From contig JBJKVP010000003.1 in NCBI GenBank assembly GCA_045562535.1, positions 310,001 to 374,000 of the forward strand: a stretch of DNA of 64,000 bases, in the 5' to 3' direction. The notes under the pieces are model-generated. The model was given only the letters and a program-made list of their open reading frames with translations. It did no database searches and had not been told where the DNA came from. This document shows, piece after piece, positions 52,442 to 60,617 of the stretch (its first letter is position 1; each line of letters begins with the position of its first letter). The DNA comes from UBA6926 sp045562535 (GTDB lineage Bacteria > Chloroflexota > Dehalococcoidia > UBA6926). The position numbers and the translations under genes were made by a program.

Positions 52442-54115
52442 ATGACTGAACACATACTAGTCGCGGTAGCTTGGCCGTACGCAAACGGGCCATTACATCT
52501 CGGGCACATTGCAGGAGCCTATTTACCCGCTGACATTTTTGCTAGATATAATCGAATAATCGGTAACAAAGTTCTTATGGTATCTGGTAGTGACAGCCAT
52601 GGCACTCCGATCACAATAAGAGCAGATGCCGAAAATACCACACCCGAAAAAATATTTTCACGTTACCATAAAGATTTCCAAGAATCTTGGAAGGGTTTAA
52701 ATATATCGTGGGATTTATTTACAACTACCGATACTGAAAACCATCACGAAATTTCCCAACGTTTCTTTACAAAGTTTTTGAACAACGACTTACTGTACGA
52801 AGCTACAGCAAGCCTTCCTTACAGCGTCAAAGAAAAACGATACCTTCCTGACCGCTACATTGTAGGAACCTGTCCAAATTGCGAGTCGGAAAATGCAAGA
52901 GGAGATCAATGCGAAGAATGTGGTAGAACGCTCGATCCACAGGATTTAATTAACCCAAGATCTACAACAGACGGTTCTGTACCGGAATTCCGCGAACGTT
53001 CCCACTTTATGTTTCGGTTATCAAAATTTGAAAATGATCTTAAGGCATGGCTAAAAGATAAGGAATTCTGGAGACCAAACGTCCTGAACCAAACAGCTGG
53101 ATTATTAGAACAAGGTTTAAAAGATAGAGCAATTACAAGAGATCTTTCTTGGGGGATTAAGGTACCTGTCGATGGTTGGGAAGATCGCCGAATCTATGTT
53201 TGGTTTGAAGCGGTAATAGGCTATTTATCTGCCTCAATCGAATGGGCAACAGAAATTGCTAAAGAACCCGATAAATGGAAGAATTGGTGGAATAAAGATT
53301 CTAAAAGTTACTATTTTATAGGTAAAGATAACATCCCTTTCCATACAATAATCTGGCCCGCAATGTTGATGGGCTATGAAGAGGAATTGCCTCTTCCACA
53401 TAACGTTCCTTCCAACGAATTCCTAAACCTAGAATCCGGGCAATTTTCCACCAGCAGAAATTGGGCCGTTTGGGTAACAGATTACCTATCTCGTTATGAA
53501 GCAGATCCATTACGATACGTGCTATCCGCTACTATGCCTGAAACATCTGATTCTGAATTCACTTGGAAAGACTTCGTGAGAAGAAACAATAATGAGTTAG
53601 TGGGAACGTACGGAAATCTAGTGCATCGTACGCTAACGTTTCTTCAAAACAATTTTGACGGCGTAGTACCAGAGGTCAAAGTAAAAGAGTCCAGCAACAA
53701 ATTAATAGAGGAAGCAAATAAAGCGTTATTAACATCTGGTCAATATTTAAGTTCCTGCGATTTCAGAGCCAGCCTAAGAACAGCGATGGATTTATGCCAG
53801 CAAGGAAACAAATTTCTTGACGAACGAGAACCCTGGAAAGCAATCAAAGAAGACAGAAACCATGCTGCGGAAACAATGTTTACAATGCTAACTATCATTT
53901 CAGCGCTCAAAACACTCTTTTACCCATTTTTACCAGAAAGCTCACAGAATCTACATAGCTACCTGGGGGGAACAGACTTGCTCGAATCAAATGGATGGGA
54001 AATTAAAAACCCAGTAGCAGGAGATAAACTTCCTAAACCCAAGCCCCTTTTCAAGAAACTTGATGAAGAACAAGTCATATCGGATGAAACACAACGGATG
54101 AACAAAGATAATTAA
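52442..54115 (+). CDS. metG: Methionyl-tRNA synthetase
   Basis: 557 residues: AWPYANGPLHLGHIAGAYL carries the HLGH motif, CPNC...CEEC is the zinc knuckle in the connective peptide, and the KMSKS loop reads QFSTSRN (about 333-339). This last motif belongs to the FSxSR variants but lacks the leading Lys. There is no C-terminal tRNA-binding domain, so it is the monomer-type core. It charges both initiator and elongator tRNA-Met. The ribosome-binding site is poor. A polyprenyl synthase gene follows after 29 bp. Confidence 0.94.
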   Translation: MTEHILVAVAWPYANGPLHLGHIAGAYLPADIFARYNRIIGNKVLMVSGSDSHGTPITIRADAENTTPEKIFSRYHKDFQESWKGLNISWDLFTTTDTENHHEISQRFFTKFLNNDLLYEATASLPYSVKEKRYLPDRYIVGTCPNCESENARGDQCEECGRTLDPQDLINPRSTTDGSVPEFRERSHFMFRLSKFENDLKAWLKDKEFWRPNVLNQTAGLLEQGLKDRAITRDLSWGIKVPVDGWEDRRIYVWFEAVIGYLSASIEWATEIAKEPDKWKNWWNKDSKSYYFIGKDNIPFHTIIWPAMLMGYEEELPLPHNVPSNEFLNLESGQFSTSRNWAVWVTDYLSRYEADPLRYVLSATMPETSDSEFTWKDFVRRNNNELVGTYGNLVHRTLTFLQNNFDGVVPEVKVKESSNKLIEEANKALLTSGQYLSSCDFRASLRTAMDLCQQGNKFLDEREPWKAIKEDRNHAAETMFTMLTIISALKTLFYPFLPESSQNLHSYLGGTDLLESNGWEIKNPVAGDKLPKPKPLFKKLDEEQVISDETQRMNKDN

Positions 54116-54144
54116 TAAACGGAAAAACTTGGGAGAAATATAAT

Positions 54145-55122
54145 TTGAATGGTCAATTTTCTTTTTTGGATCCAGTTCAAAAAGAACTAGAAGAAGTTGA
54201 ATTAGCATTTAAAAGGTCGGGGTATTCTAACGACCTTTGGGTTAATCAATTACTTGAAACCGTATTGAATAGCGGCGGGAAAAGAACACGCCCAGCCATT
54301 ACTTTACTCGCAGGTAAAATGTTCGACTATTCAGAGAATTTACATGTACCGATGGCGGTGGCAACAGAACTATTACATACTGCCTCATTAGTTCACGACG
54401 ACACCGTAGACAAGGCAACTTTGCGGAGAAATACTGCGACGATCAATGCGACTTACGGTGATAATGTAGCAATCCTTTTAGGTGATTATATTTTTGCAAC
54501 AGCTGCAGAGACGGTATGTTTAACCGAAAATGTTAAAGTCATTCAAATTTTTTCCAAAACATTAAGGTTACTTGCCGATGGAGAACTTAGAGAGATTGAC
54601 CAATCTTTTGAACCGTCAGCTGGGCTTTCAGGCTACTGGGGACGTATTGAGAGAAAAACTGCATCATTGTTTGCTACATCAGCAGAATGTGGAGCAATTC
54701 TAGGTAAAGCTTCACAGAATCAAATAGATAATCTGAAACAATATGGCACCAATATCGGAACGGCTTTTCAAATTATCGATGATATTTTAGACGTTGACAT
54801 TGAGGGGAGTGACTTAGGTAAACCTCTGGGGCAAGACCTTAGACAAGGGATACTAACTCTTCCGATATTACTCTATTTGGATTCGAAACCGGAAGAGGAA
54901 GACGAAATACGTCAACTCAAATATTTATCTCCAGAAGCAAAAGCATCCACCATCGAAAATATTCTTTCAAAAGTAAGAAACCACGGAGCAATTGAAAAAG
55001 CGTACATAATCGCTGAAAGCTATGCAAAAAAAGGGATCCAAGCTATCGAAACATCCCCGAAAGGACCAGCTCGTGATTCACTACAAGACATAGCTCAATT
55101 CGTTATAGAAAGAAAAATGTAA
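54145..55122 (+). CDS. Trans-polyprenyl diphosphate synthase
   Basis: 325 residues starting TTG after GGGAGAAA. The aspartate-rich motifs are DDTVD (about 85-89) and DDILD (about 212-216), with GGKRTRP near 38-44. Bulky Ala/Thr residues before the first motif suggest a medium- or long-chain product such as a quinone side chain. It condenses isopentenyl diphosphate onto an allylic primer. The UbiA-like prenyltransferase at the right edge could use the product. Confidence 0.91.
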   Translation: MNGQFSFLDPVQKELEEVELAFKRSGYSNDLWVNQLLETVLNSGGKRTRPAITLLAGKMFDYSENLHVPMAVATELLHTASLVHDDTVDKATLRRNTATINATYGDNVAILLGDYIFATAAETVCLTENVKVIQIFSKTLRLLADGELREIDQSFEPSAGLSGYWGRIERKTASLFATSAECGAILGKASQNQIDNLKQYGTNIGTAFQIIDDILDVDIEGSDLGKPLGQDLRQGILTLPILLYLDSKPEEEDEIRQLKYLSPEAKASTIENILSKVRNHGAIEKAYIIAESYAKKGIQAIETSPKGPARDSLQDIAQFVIERKM

Positions 55123-55147
55123 AGCCGAAAACTATTCAATTTTACGT

Positions 55148-55819
55148 TTATTTATTTCCTTCAATAAGCACAGTGAACTCGCCCCTAGGTTTAGTAAAGT
55201 GTGCGATGGCATCGGACACCAAACCTCTATAAATCTCCTCATAGAATTTTGTCATTTCTCTGCCAATAACAAGCTTTCTATCGCCAAGAATCTCCTGAAT
55301 AATATTCAAACTATCTACAATTCGGTGAGGTGACTCATAAAATATAATAGGGCTCCGGTTCTCCAGTATTTCTGTAAACATTTTACGTCTTTCATTTTTT
55401 TTTCTAGGTAAAAACCCGAGGAATATAAATTTATCTGCTGGAACTCCAGCTACCGAAACAATAGATGCTACAGCATTAGGCCCAGGGACAGGCGTCACAA
55501 CATTTCCAGATTGAACTACAGCTTCTACAAGAGCAGATCCAGGATCATGAAAAGCTGGGGTTCCAGCTTCTGAAACAATAGCTACATCATTAGATTCAAG
55601 TTCCAGCAAAATACGATCAATCCGCTTGGAATGATTCCATTCTAAGTAACTCATGGTTTTGGTTTTTATTTCGTACCGATTCAGCAAGATACTAGTTTTT
55701 CTTGTATCCTCGCACAGAATAAGTGCTACCTCTGACAAGATTCGAACACCTCGGTAAGAAAAATCCTCCAGATTACCTATCGGGGTGGCTACGACATACA
55801 AAGTTCCCACATTTAACAC
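55148..55819 (-). CDS. rsmI: 16S rRNA (cytidine1402-2'-O)-methyltransferase
   Basis: 223 residues of a tetrapyrrole-methylase-type fold: GTLYVVATPIGNLEDFSYRG, LCEDTRKTSILLNRY, VSEAGTPAFHDPGSALV and VPGPNAVASIVSVAGVP are diagnostic for RsmI. It methylates the ribose of C1402 in 16S rRNA near the P site. It is shorter than E. coli RsmI (about 286) because the C-terminal helical domain is missing, as in many other bacteria. It is divergent from the microprotein genes. Confidence 0.93.
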   Translation of the reverse strand: MLNVGTLYVVATPIGNLEDFSYRGVRILSEVALILCEDTRKTSILLNRYEIKTKTMSYLEWNHSKRIDRILLELESNDVAIVSEAGTPAFHDPGSALVEAVVQSGNVVTPVPGPNAVASIVSVAGVPADKFIFLGFLPRKKNERRKMFTEILENRSPIIFYESPHRIVDSLNIIQEILGDRKLVIGREMTKFYEEIYRGLVSDAIAHFTKPRGEFTVLIEGNK

Positions 55820-55891
55820 CTTACTAATTCATTTCTCAAACAAACATACTTACAAGCAACATCAAATCCGCCTCTAAAGTGGATTGTTCGG

Positions 55892-55920
55892 TTGACGCCT
55901 TATACTACGATTTCTATAAT
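55892..55920 (+). promoter_or_regulatory. Sigma-70-type promoter for the desulforedoxin-like genes
   Basis: TTGACG and TATAAT separated by exactly 17 nt, about 54 nt before the first microprotein start. This is the best consensus promoter I saw in the window. Confidence 0.7.
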
Positions 55921-55973
55921 TATCTCACTAATATATTTAAATATAACCCTACGTACGGAGGATATGACTAGCG

Positions 55974-56090
55974 ATGGCAAACCAAATGGGAAAAAGATAC
56001 AGCTGTGGTACATGCGAAGCTGAGGTAGTAGTTACCAAAGCGGGCGATGGTGAACTCCAATGTCACGACCAATCAATGACCGTGAAATAA
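55974..56090 (+). CDS. Desulforedoxin-like microprotein, 38 residues
   Basis: MANQMGKRYSCGTCEAEVVV is followed by TKAGDGELQCHDQSM. This is the desulforedoxin fold with CGTC at residues 11-14. Normal family members end the metal site with CC, but here it is CH (Cys 30, His 31). That could give a three-Cys/one-His iron or zinc site. GGAGG lies 12 nt upstream of the chosen ATG; ATG at 55986 is an alternative. It pairs with a homologous gene 19 bp downstream and shares its promoter. A redox or metal-handling role is inferred from the family. Confidence 0.72.
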   Translation: MANQMGKRYSCGTCEAEVVVTKAGDGELQCHDQSMTVK

Positions 56091-56109
56091 TATAAGGGGA
56101 GATTAACAA

Positions 56110-56253
56110 ATGGCAATTGAACTCGGAAAACGTTACGAATGCGCCTCGTGTGGCACTCAAGCTCTAGCAACCAAAGCTACAGATGGTACTTTGGTTTGCT
56201 GTGATAACGATATGGAACTGCAAGGACAAAGAAGAGTTCCTTCCGCGGATTAA
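56110..56253 (+). CDS. Desulforedoxin-like microprotein, 47 residues
   Basis: MAIELGKRYECASCGTQALA is followed by TKATDGTLVCCDNDMELQ. It has the complete four-Cys site CASC plus CC, as in desulforedoxin and the N-terminal domain of desulfoferrodoxin, which bind a FeS4 centre. AAGGGGAG precedes ATG. It is a tandem paralogue of the preceding microprotein but extends nine residues further. No superoxide reductase domain is attached. Confidence 0.8.
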   Translation: MAIELGKRYECASCGTQALATKATDGTLVCCDNDMELQGQRRVPSAD

Positions 56254-56279
56254 CAAACCTTATTTCGACTCTTATATAA

Positions 56280-56325
56280 ATAAATAAGTGTTCTGGAGCA
56301 AAAGTTCCTTAGAATACTTATTTAT
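56280..56325. terminator. Long inverted repeat, likely bidirectional terminator
   Basis: A 15-bp stem with one G-T pair (ATAAATAAGTGTTCT / AGAATACTTATTTAT) closes a 16-nt loop and spans the lexA stop codon. It lies between the microprotein genes and lexA, which converge. The base is A/T-rich on both sides, so either strand could end here. Confidence 0.6.
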
Positions 56326-56944
56326 ACTTTCGCAATACACCTACTACTCTTCCTTTTATCTGTACATTTTGTGCATCCACAAAAATTGGACTCATGGATG
56401 AGTTTTCAGGTTGCAGCCTAACCTTGTCCCCTTCAGGGAAAAACCTTTTCAAAGTTGTCTCTTCCTCTTGGATTAACCAAGCAGCAACCATATCACCCGT
56501 TTCTGCATGCTCTTGAGACCTAATAACAACATAGTCTCCGTCTTTAATAAGAGCATCTATCATTGAATCCCCTTTTACGTGCAAAGCAAATACAGGAGTT
56601 TGAGAATCCACAAAACTTGGATCTACTTCAATAGAATTATCTTCTAAGGTGGTTTGATCTTGAGGAAAGACAGGTAAAGGCTGCCCTGCAGATACGGAAC
56701 CAAGTAAAGGAATTCGGGCACCATTAGAGCGGTGGCCAATTAACTCAATCCCTCTAGAAATTTCCTTAGACCGCTTGAGATACCCCATCTTGCTCAGAGC
56801 CTCTAGATTATAATCGACTACACTTGTAGAACTAATGGAGCATCCTTCCTGAATATCTCTAACACTAGGAGGATAACCTTTGCCATCTAGGAATTCTCCT
56901 ATGAATTCTAAGATGTCTTGCTGCCTTTGACGCAAATTTGCCAT
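56318..56944 (-). CDS. lexA: LexA repressor
   Basis: 208 residues: winged helix-turn-helix (residues 1-65, YPPSVRDIQEGCSISSTSVV), Ala86-Gly87 self-cleavage site (VSAGQPLP), Ser127 (KGDSM) and Lys166 of the serine-lysine dyad. It represses DNA-damage genes and cleaves itself when bound to RecA filaments. GAGGAG lies 7 nt before ATG. A matching SOS box sits in its promoter, indicating autoregulation. Confidence 0.95.
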   Translation of the reverse strand: MANLRQRQQDILEFIGEFLDGKGYPPSVRDIQEGCSISSTSVVDYNLEALSKMGYLKRSKEISRGIELIGHRSNGARIPLLGSVSAGQPLPVFPQDQTTLEDNSIEVDPSFVDSQTPVFALHVKGDSMIDALIKDGDYVVIRSQEHAETGDMVAAWLIQEEETTLKRFFPEGDKVRLQPENSSMSPIFVDAQNVQIKGRVVGVLRKYK

Positions 56945-56991
56945 TTTATACTCCTCATGGATTCTAGTTCACCATTGCACAAATATATTAC

Positions 56992-57012
56992 CGAACTCAT
57001 GTTCTTATTATA
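56992..57012 (-). promoter_or_regulatory. SOS box with adjacent -10 element of lexA
   Basis: CGAACTCATGTTCT (56992-57005) matches the CGAAC-N4-GTTCG type LexA box known from Gram-positive bacteria and Chloroflexota. On the minus strand a TATAAT (57007-57012) lies just upstream, so bound LexA would cover the transcription start. Confidence 0.75.
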
Positions 57013-57099
57013 TTAGCACAATTGATCTATATTAAAAACTAAAACCATTGATCATCATTTGACCTAAAGTAATATAATCATAAAGATAGGAGATCAATA

Positions 57100-57516
57100 A
57101 TGGATAATAAAAAGCAAAATAGTTCTTTACCGCGCCTGCCAGAATGGATGAATGCAGAACTCGTTGAGAAAGCAGCCGGAGAAGCTGTAGTACGAATGCC
57201 TGTTTTACCTCATTTAACCCATGCTGAGGAAAATCCTAGAGTGGCCGGAGGAGTCATAATGTCGTTGCTTGACTACACTATTCATCACGCATTGGACAGT
57301 TTATTGGATGAATACGAGTACCACGCAACAATAGAGATGAAAATAAATTTTATTCGCCCCGGTACAGCTGGAACTTTGAGATCAGAGGCAAAAATTATCA
57401 ACAAGGGTAGAACGGTATCCATCGCAGAAGGTACTGTCATTCAAGAAGAAACAGGCAAGATTGTTGCCAAAACCTTATCTACAGAGACATACATTAGTGC
57501 TAAACCTAAAGATTAA
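57100..57516 (+). CDS. PaaI-family hotdog thioesterase
   Basis: 138 residues of a single hotdog fold: ENPRVAGGVIMSLLDYTIHHALD holds the catalytic acidic residue in the long helix, and IEMKINFIRPGTAGTLRSEAK is the central strand pair. Members hydrolyse phenylacetyl-CoA or other acyl-CoA esters. The typical HGG before the helix is VAGG here. GGAG lies 8 nt before ATG. It fits the CoA-ester theme of the window and shares a divergent region with lexA. Confidence 0.86.
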   Translation: MDNKKQNSSLPRLPEWMNAELVEKAAGEAVVRMPVLPHLTHAEENPRVAGGVIMSLLDYTIHHALDSLLDEYEYHATIEMKINFIRPGTAGTLRSEAKIINKGRTVSIAEGTVIQEETGKIVAKTLSTETYISAKPKD

Positions 57517-57531
57517 AGCCGATTGCAAAGC

Positions 57532-57978
57532 ATGAACAACCAATTGAAAATCTGGACCTGCTCAAATTGCGGTGTTGAATCAACCATCAACTGCAGAACG
57601 TGCGATGCTCAACTTAACGAACGAGATCGCTCATTAAAAAAATGCGGGACATGCGGCTCCCCCGTAGATAAACCATTATTTGACTGCGCGCAATGTAACA
57701 GCAGTAGTACATTAAACATAGTTGAAGGGATACTCAATAATCCCAGGAAACAATTGTGGGTTAGAAGATCTTTTAAACTCCTTAGATTAATCATAGGAAC
57801 TACCCAAATGATTGGTTTGATCACTATAGCAATAAGCTGTTCGATATCGGGTGGGGAAGGGACAATATCTAACTCAGGTCCTTCTATAGGGCAAATGCAA
57901 TTATTCGGATTCGTAACTTTCTTTGGTCTAATACCTTTGCAAATCTATCTACTTAAAAGAATAGCTGCTTTAGAATAA
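57532..57978 (+). CDS. Zinc-ribbon protein with two membrane helices
   Basis: About 148 residues. Four CxxC-type pairs in the first 65 residues (CSNC, CRTC, CGTC, CAQC) form two zinc ribbons, followed by a basic stretch (RKQLWVRRSFKLLRL) and two hydrophobic helices (LIIGTTQMIGLITIAIS and MQLFGFVTFFGLIPLQIYLL). The ribbons should face the cytoplasm by the positive-inside rule. Function unknown. ATG 57532 lacks a ribosome-binding site. It starts 15 bp after the thioesterase gene. Confidence 0.62.
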   Translation: MNNQLKIWTCSNCGVESTINCRTCDAQLNERDRSLKKCGTCGSPVDKPLFDCAQCNSSSTLNIVEGILNNPRKQLWVRRSFKLLRLIIGTTQMIGLITIAISCSISGGEGTISNSGPSIGQMQLFGFVTFFGLIPLQIYLLKRIAALE

Positions 57979-57990
57979 ATACCTTGATAT

Positions 57991-58809
57991 TTACTGTTTC
58001 AAAGAATGGCGCACTTGGTCCAAAAAAACTAGTGCTTCAATTGGCTTATCGACAATGTAGCTAATATACCATCTAGATACACTCTCTAATTCAGACAACC
58101 AGTCGCCATCAATAACTAATTCTACTAATTTAGATACCTCGGTGCTGCGTATATAATTCATTAACAACAATGTATCTCCTGTAATCGATCTAAGCCAGTT
58201 GCTATGAGATAGACTACATTCAGAACACAACAACCCTCCAGAAGCCGCACTAAACGGGTATTTCTGACCTCTCAGAGGTTTAATCTCCATACCGCAATCA
58301 GCACAACTTTGTAAGACTGGACTAAACCCTGTTTCTTCAAGCAATTTTACTTCAAAGATTCTTATTATAAGGTCCCCATTGGAATCTACCGCTTCCAGCT
58401 CGTTGAGGATTGATAAAGTAAGATCAAGAATGCCAGGCTGAGGATCGGCATCCTGTAGAAAATGGTCCACTAGATCAGCCACATATATACTCTCAGCCAT
58501 TTTTTTGAGATCATTTTTTATTGTTTGAAAAGGTATCAGTATTTGCCCTTGGATAACTGAATCGAGGGTTTTCCCTCTAATAATGAGATAATCCCCATAA
58601 ACTAGGGGCTCCGTATGGCCGCCTAACTTTGTCTTCGTTTTCCTGGCCCCACGTACACTAACGACTAATTTTCCATATTCCTTGGTGAAAACTGTGACCA
58701 ACCTATCTGATTCGCCCATATCTCTATGTTTAAGCACTAACCCTTTAACGCGATAATGAGATGATCGCGTTAAATTGGACGGGGAACTATTTTTGCTAAA
58801 ATAACTCAT
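57991..58809 (-). CDS. recO: DNA repair protein RecO
   Basis: 272 residues: N-terminal OB fold (VKGLVLKHRDMGESDRLVTV, then GARKTKTKLGGHTEPL), helical domain, and a zinc finger CADC ... CSEC (about residues 165-195). RecO loads RecA on SSB-coated DNA with RecR, which is encoded two genes away. ATG 58809 is preferred to the adjacent TTG. It starts 9 bp after the hydratase gene, so the genes look co-transcribed. Confidence 0.9.
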   Translation of the reverse strand: MSYFSKNSSPSNLTRSSHYRVKGLVLKHRDMGESDRLVTVFTKEYGKLVVSVRGARKTKTKLGGHTEPLVYGDYLIIRGKTLDSVIQGQILIPFQTIKNDLKKMAESIYVADLVDHFLQDADPQPGILDLTLSILNELEAVDSNGDLIIRIFEVKLLEETGFSPVLQSCADCGMEIKPLRGQKYPFSAASGGLLCSECSLSHSNWLRSITGDTLLLMNYIRSTEVSKLVELVIDGDWLSELESVSRWYISYIVDKPIEALVFLDQVRHSLKQ

Positions 58810-58818
58810 CAATCTAGC

Positions 58819-59643
58819 CTAGCCAGACCATTTTGGTTTCCTTCTCTCTATAAAAGCTAGTCTGCCTTCCTCGATATCACTAGATTTCTGAACGTCTTCT
58901 AAAATTGGGGCAGCATATTCCTCTCGTGCTAAACGCGTTTCTGACCGAGAAAAATAAACCATCTTCTTGGTCGCTTCAATGGCCTTAGGGGCACCTTCAA
59001 CGATCATTGAAGCAATAGATATTGCTCTTGGAATTAAATCCTCTGAAGATAGTATTTCGTGCACTAAACCAAGACGCAAAGCATTTTGCGAAGACATACG
59101 ATCCGATGTTAAAAGATAATACAATGATTCTCCCAAAGGTATAAGATCAGCAAGATATTGGCTACCATAATTTGCTGGCATGCCTATTTTAGGTTCAGGT
59201 AATGAAAAGTACGCATTTTCGGATGTAATCCTAATATCACAATCCATTACCCAATGCATTCCTCCACCAACAGCTAAACCGTTTACCGCAGCTATAAAAG
59301 GTTTTGTACTTTTAGAAAAAAGATCGAATTCAATCTTTTTTTCGGGGTGATCTCTTTCAATAATTTCCTGGATTTCCTTTTGGCTCAAACGGTTTTCTTT
59401 ACCTAGTTTCTCTACAGTTTCTCTTCTTTCCACTGCTTCTCTCATATCCGCCCCCGCTGAAAAAGCTCTCCCTGTCCCTGTTACTATACCCACCCTCATT
59501 TGCTTATCATTTTCAAAGTCAGTTAATGCCTCAGTGATTTCGATCATCATTCTAGAGTTCAAAGCATTCAATCTATCTGGTCTGTTCAATTTAAATATTG
59601 CATATTGGCCTGTACTATCTTTTTCATACAGTATGTTAGACAT
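58819..59643 (-). CDS. Enoyl-CoA hydratase/isomerase family protein
   Basis: 274 residues of the crotonase fold: SAGADMREAVERRE (first oxyanion-hole and CoA loop), a helical stretch of about 25 residues, NGLAVGGGMHWVMDCDIRI (second oxyanion Gly) and EPKIGMPANYG. The catalytic Glu positions of classical hydratase are only partly kept, so hydratase, isomerase or another crotonase reaction is possible. AGGAG lies 6 nt before ATG. It is inserted between recR and recO, an unusual place for a catabolic gene. Confidence 0.87.
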   Translation of the reverse strand: MSNILYEKDSTGQYAIFKLNRPDRLNALNSRMMIEITEALTDFENDKQMRVGIVTGTGRAFSAGADMREAVERRETVEKLGKENRLSQKEIQEIIERDHPEKKIEFDLFSKSTKPFIAAVNGLAVGGGMHWVMDCDIRITSENAYFSLPEPKIGMPANYGSQYLADLIPLGESLYYLLTSDRMSSQNALRLGLVHEILSSEDLIPRAISIASMIVEGAPKAIEATKKMVYFSRSETRLAREEYAAPILEDVQKSSDIEEGRLAFIERRKPKWSG

Positions 59644-59686
59644 AGATACTCCTGTTATGAATTATTAACCCTATAAACCCATCCTA

Positions 59687-60295
59687 CTAAAATTCTTGGC
59701 GCCCTTCGAGGGCCCGTGCCAAAGTGACAGAGTCAGCGAACTCCAAATCAGTTCCAGAAGGCAGTCCTCGAGCGAGTCGAGTTACAAGGACCCCAAGTGG
59801 CGCAATTAAACCTTTTACATACATAGCTGTCGCCTCACCTTCCAACGTAGGATTAGTTGCTATAAGTACCTCTTTAACCTCACCTTGTTTAAGTCGCTCT
59901 AATAATTCTCTTATTCGCAGTTTGTCGGGGCCGATTCCATCCATTGGGGAAAGCAGACCGTGGAAAACATGGTAACGGCCAGAAAAAGCACTGCTCCGTT
60001 CTATCGCTAAAACATCAAGTGGGTCTTCGACAACGCAGATTACCGTGCTATCTCTCCCAGGGTCGGCACATATAGAGCAAGGGGACTGTTGGGTAATATC
60101 CTGGCAATATTCACAAAAGACCACACTAGACACTACTTCTACAATAGAATCAGCAAGCGCTCTAGCATCCTCTTTGCTATTTCTAATTAAATGATACGCG
60201 AGTTTCTGGGCGCTTCTGGGCCCAATACCAGGCAACTTATTAAACTCTTCGATTAAACGCGTAATCGATTTTACAGAAAAATTATTTTGCGACAT
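59687..60295 (-). CDS. recR: Recombination protein RecR
   Basis: 202 residues: helix-hairpin-helix LPGIGPRSAQKLAYHLIR, zinc finger CEYC ... CSIC, TOPRIM domain (VICVVEDPLDVLAIER) and a Walker-B-like C-terminal segment VTRLARGLPSGTDLEF. It works with RecO in RecFOR gap repair. ATG 60295 is chosen; TTG 60301 is two codons upstream. It follows ybaB by about 10 bp, the classical dnaX-ybaB-recR order. Confidence 0.95.
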   Translation of the reverse strand: MSQNNFSVKSITRLIEEFNKLPGIGPRSAQKLAYHLIRNSKEDARALADSIVEVVSSVVFCEYCQDITQQSPCSICADPGRDSTVICVVEDPLDVLAIERSSAFSGRYHVFHGLLSPMDGIGPDKLRIRELLERLKQGEVKEVLIATNPTLEGEATAMYVKGLIAPLGVLVTRLARGLPSGTDLEFADSVTLARALEGRQEF

Positions 60296-60305
60296 ATTCA
60301 ATACT

Positions 60306-60617
60306 TTAAAGACCAGGTATACCTAGTCCACCGGTTACGCTACTTAAATGCTTACTGGCCATTTCTTGAGACTTATTAGAAGCATCATTTATGGCAGCCA
60401 TAACAACATCTTGCAAGGTTTCCATATCATCTTCGTCGACAACATCTGGGGAAATATCAACTTGGGTTACCATCTGATGCCCATTCATAGTGATTTTAAC
60501 TACCCCGCCTCCGGCAGTTCCTATAACTGTCATTGTTTCAAGTTCTTCTTTTGCTTTTTCCAACTTATTCTGCATCTGTTGCATTTGTCGCATCATATTC
60601 TTATTCACTTTGGTCAT
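60306..60617 (-). CDS. ybaB: YbaB/EbfC nucleoid-associated protein
   Basis: 103 residues with the family opening MMRQMQQMQNKLEKAKEEL and the DNA-binding strand VKITMNGHQMVTQVDISPDV. It binds DNA as a dimer. Its ATG overlaps the dnaX stop by 17 bp and is preceded by AAGGAG inside dnaX, so translation is coupled. Confidence 0.93.
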   Translation of the reverse strand: MTKVNKNMMRQMQQMQNKLEKAKEELETMTVIGTAGGGVVKITMNGHQMVTQVDISPDVVDEDDMETLQDVVMAAINDASNKSQEMASKHLSSVTGGLGIPGL

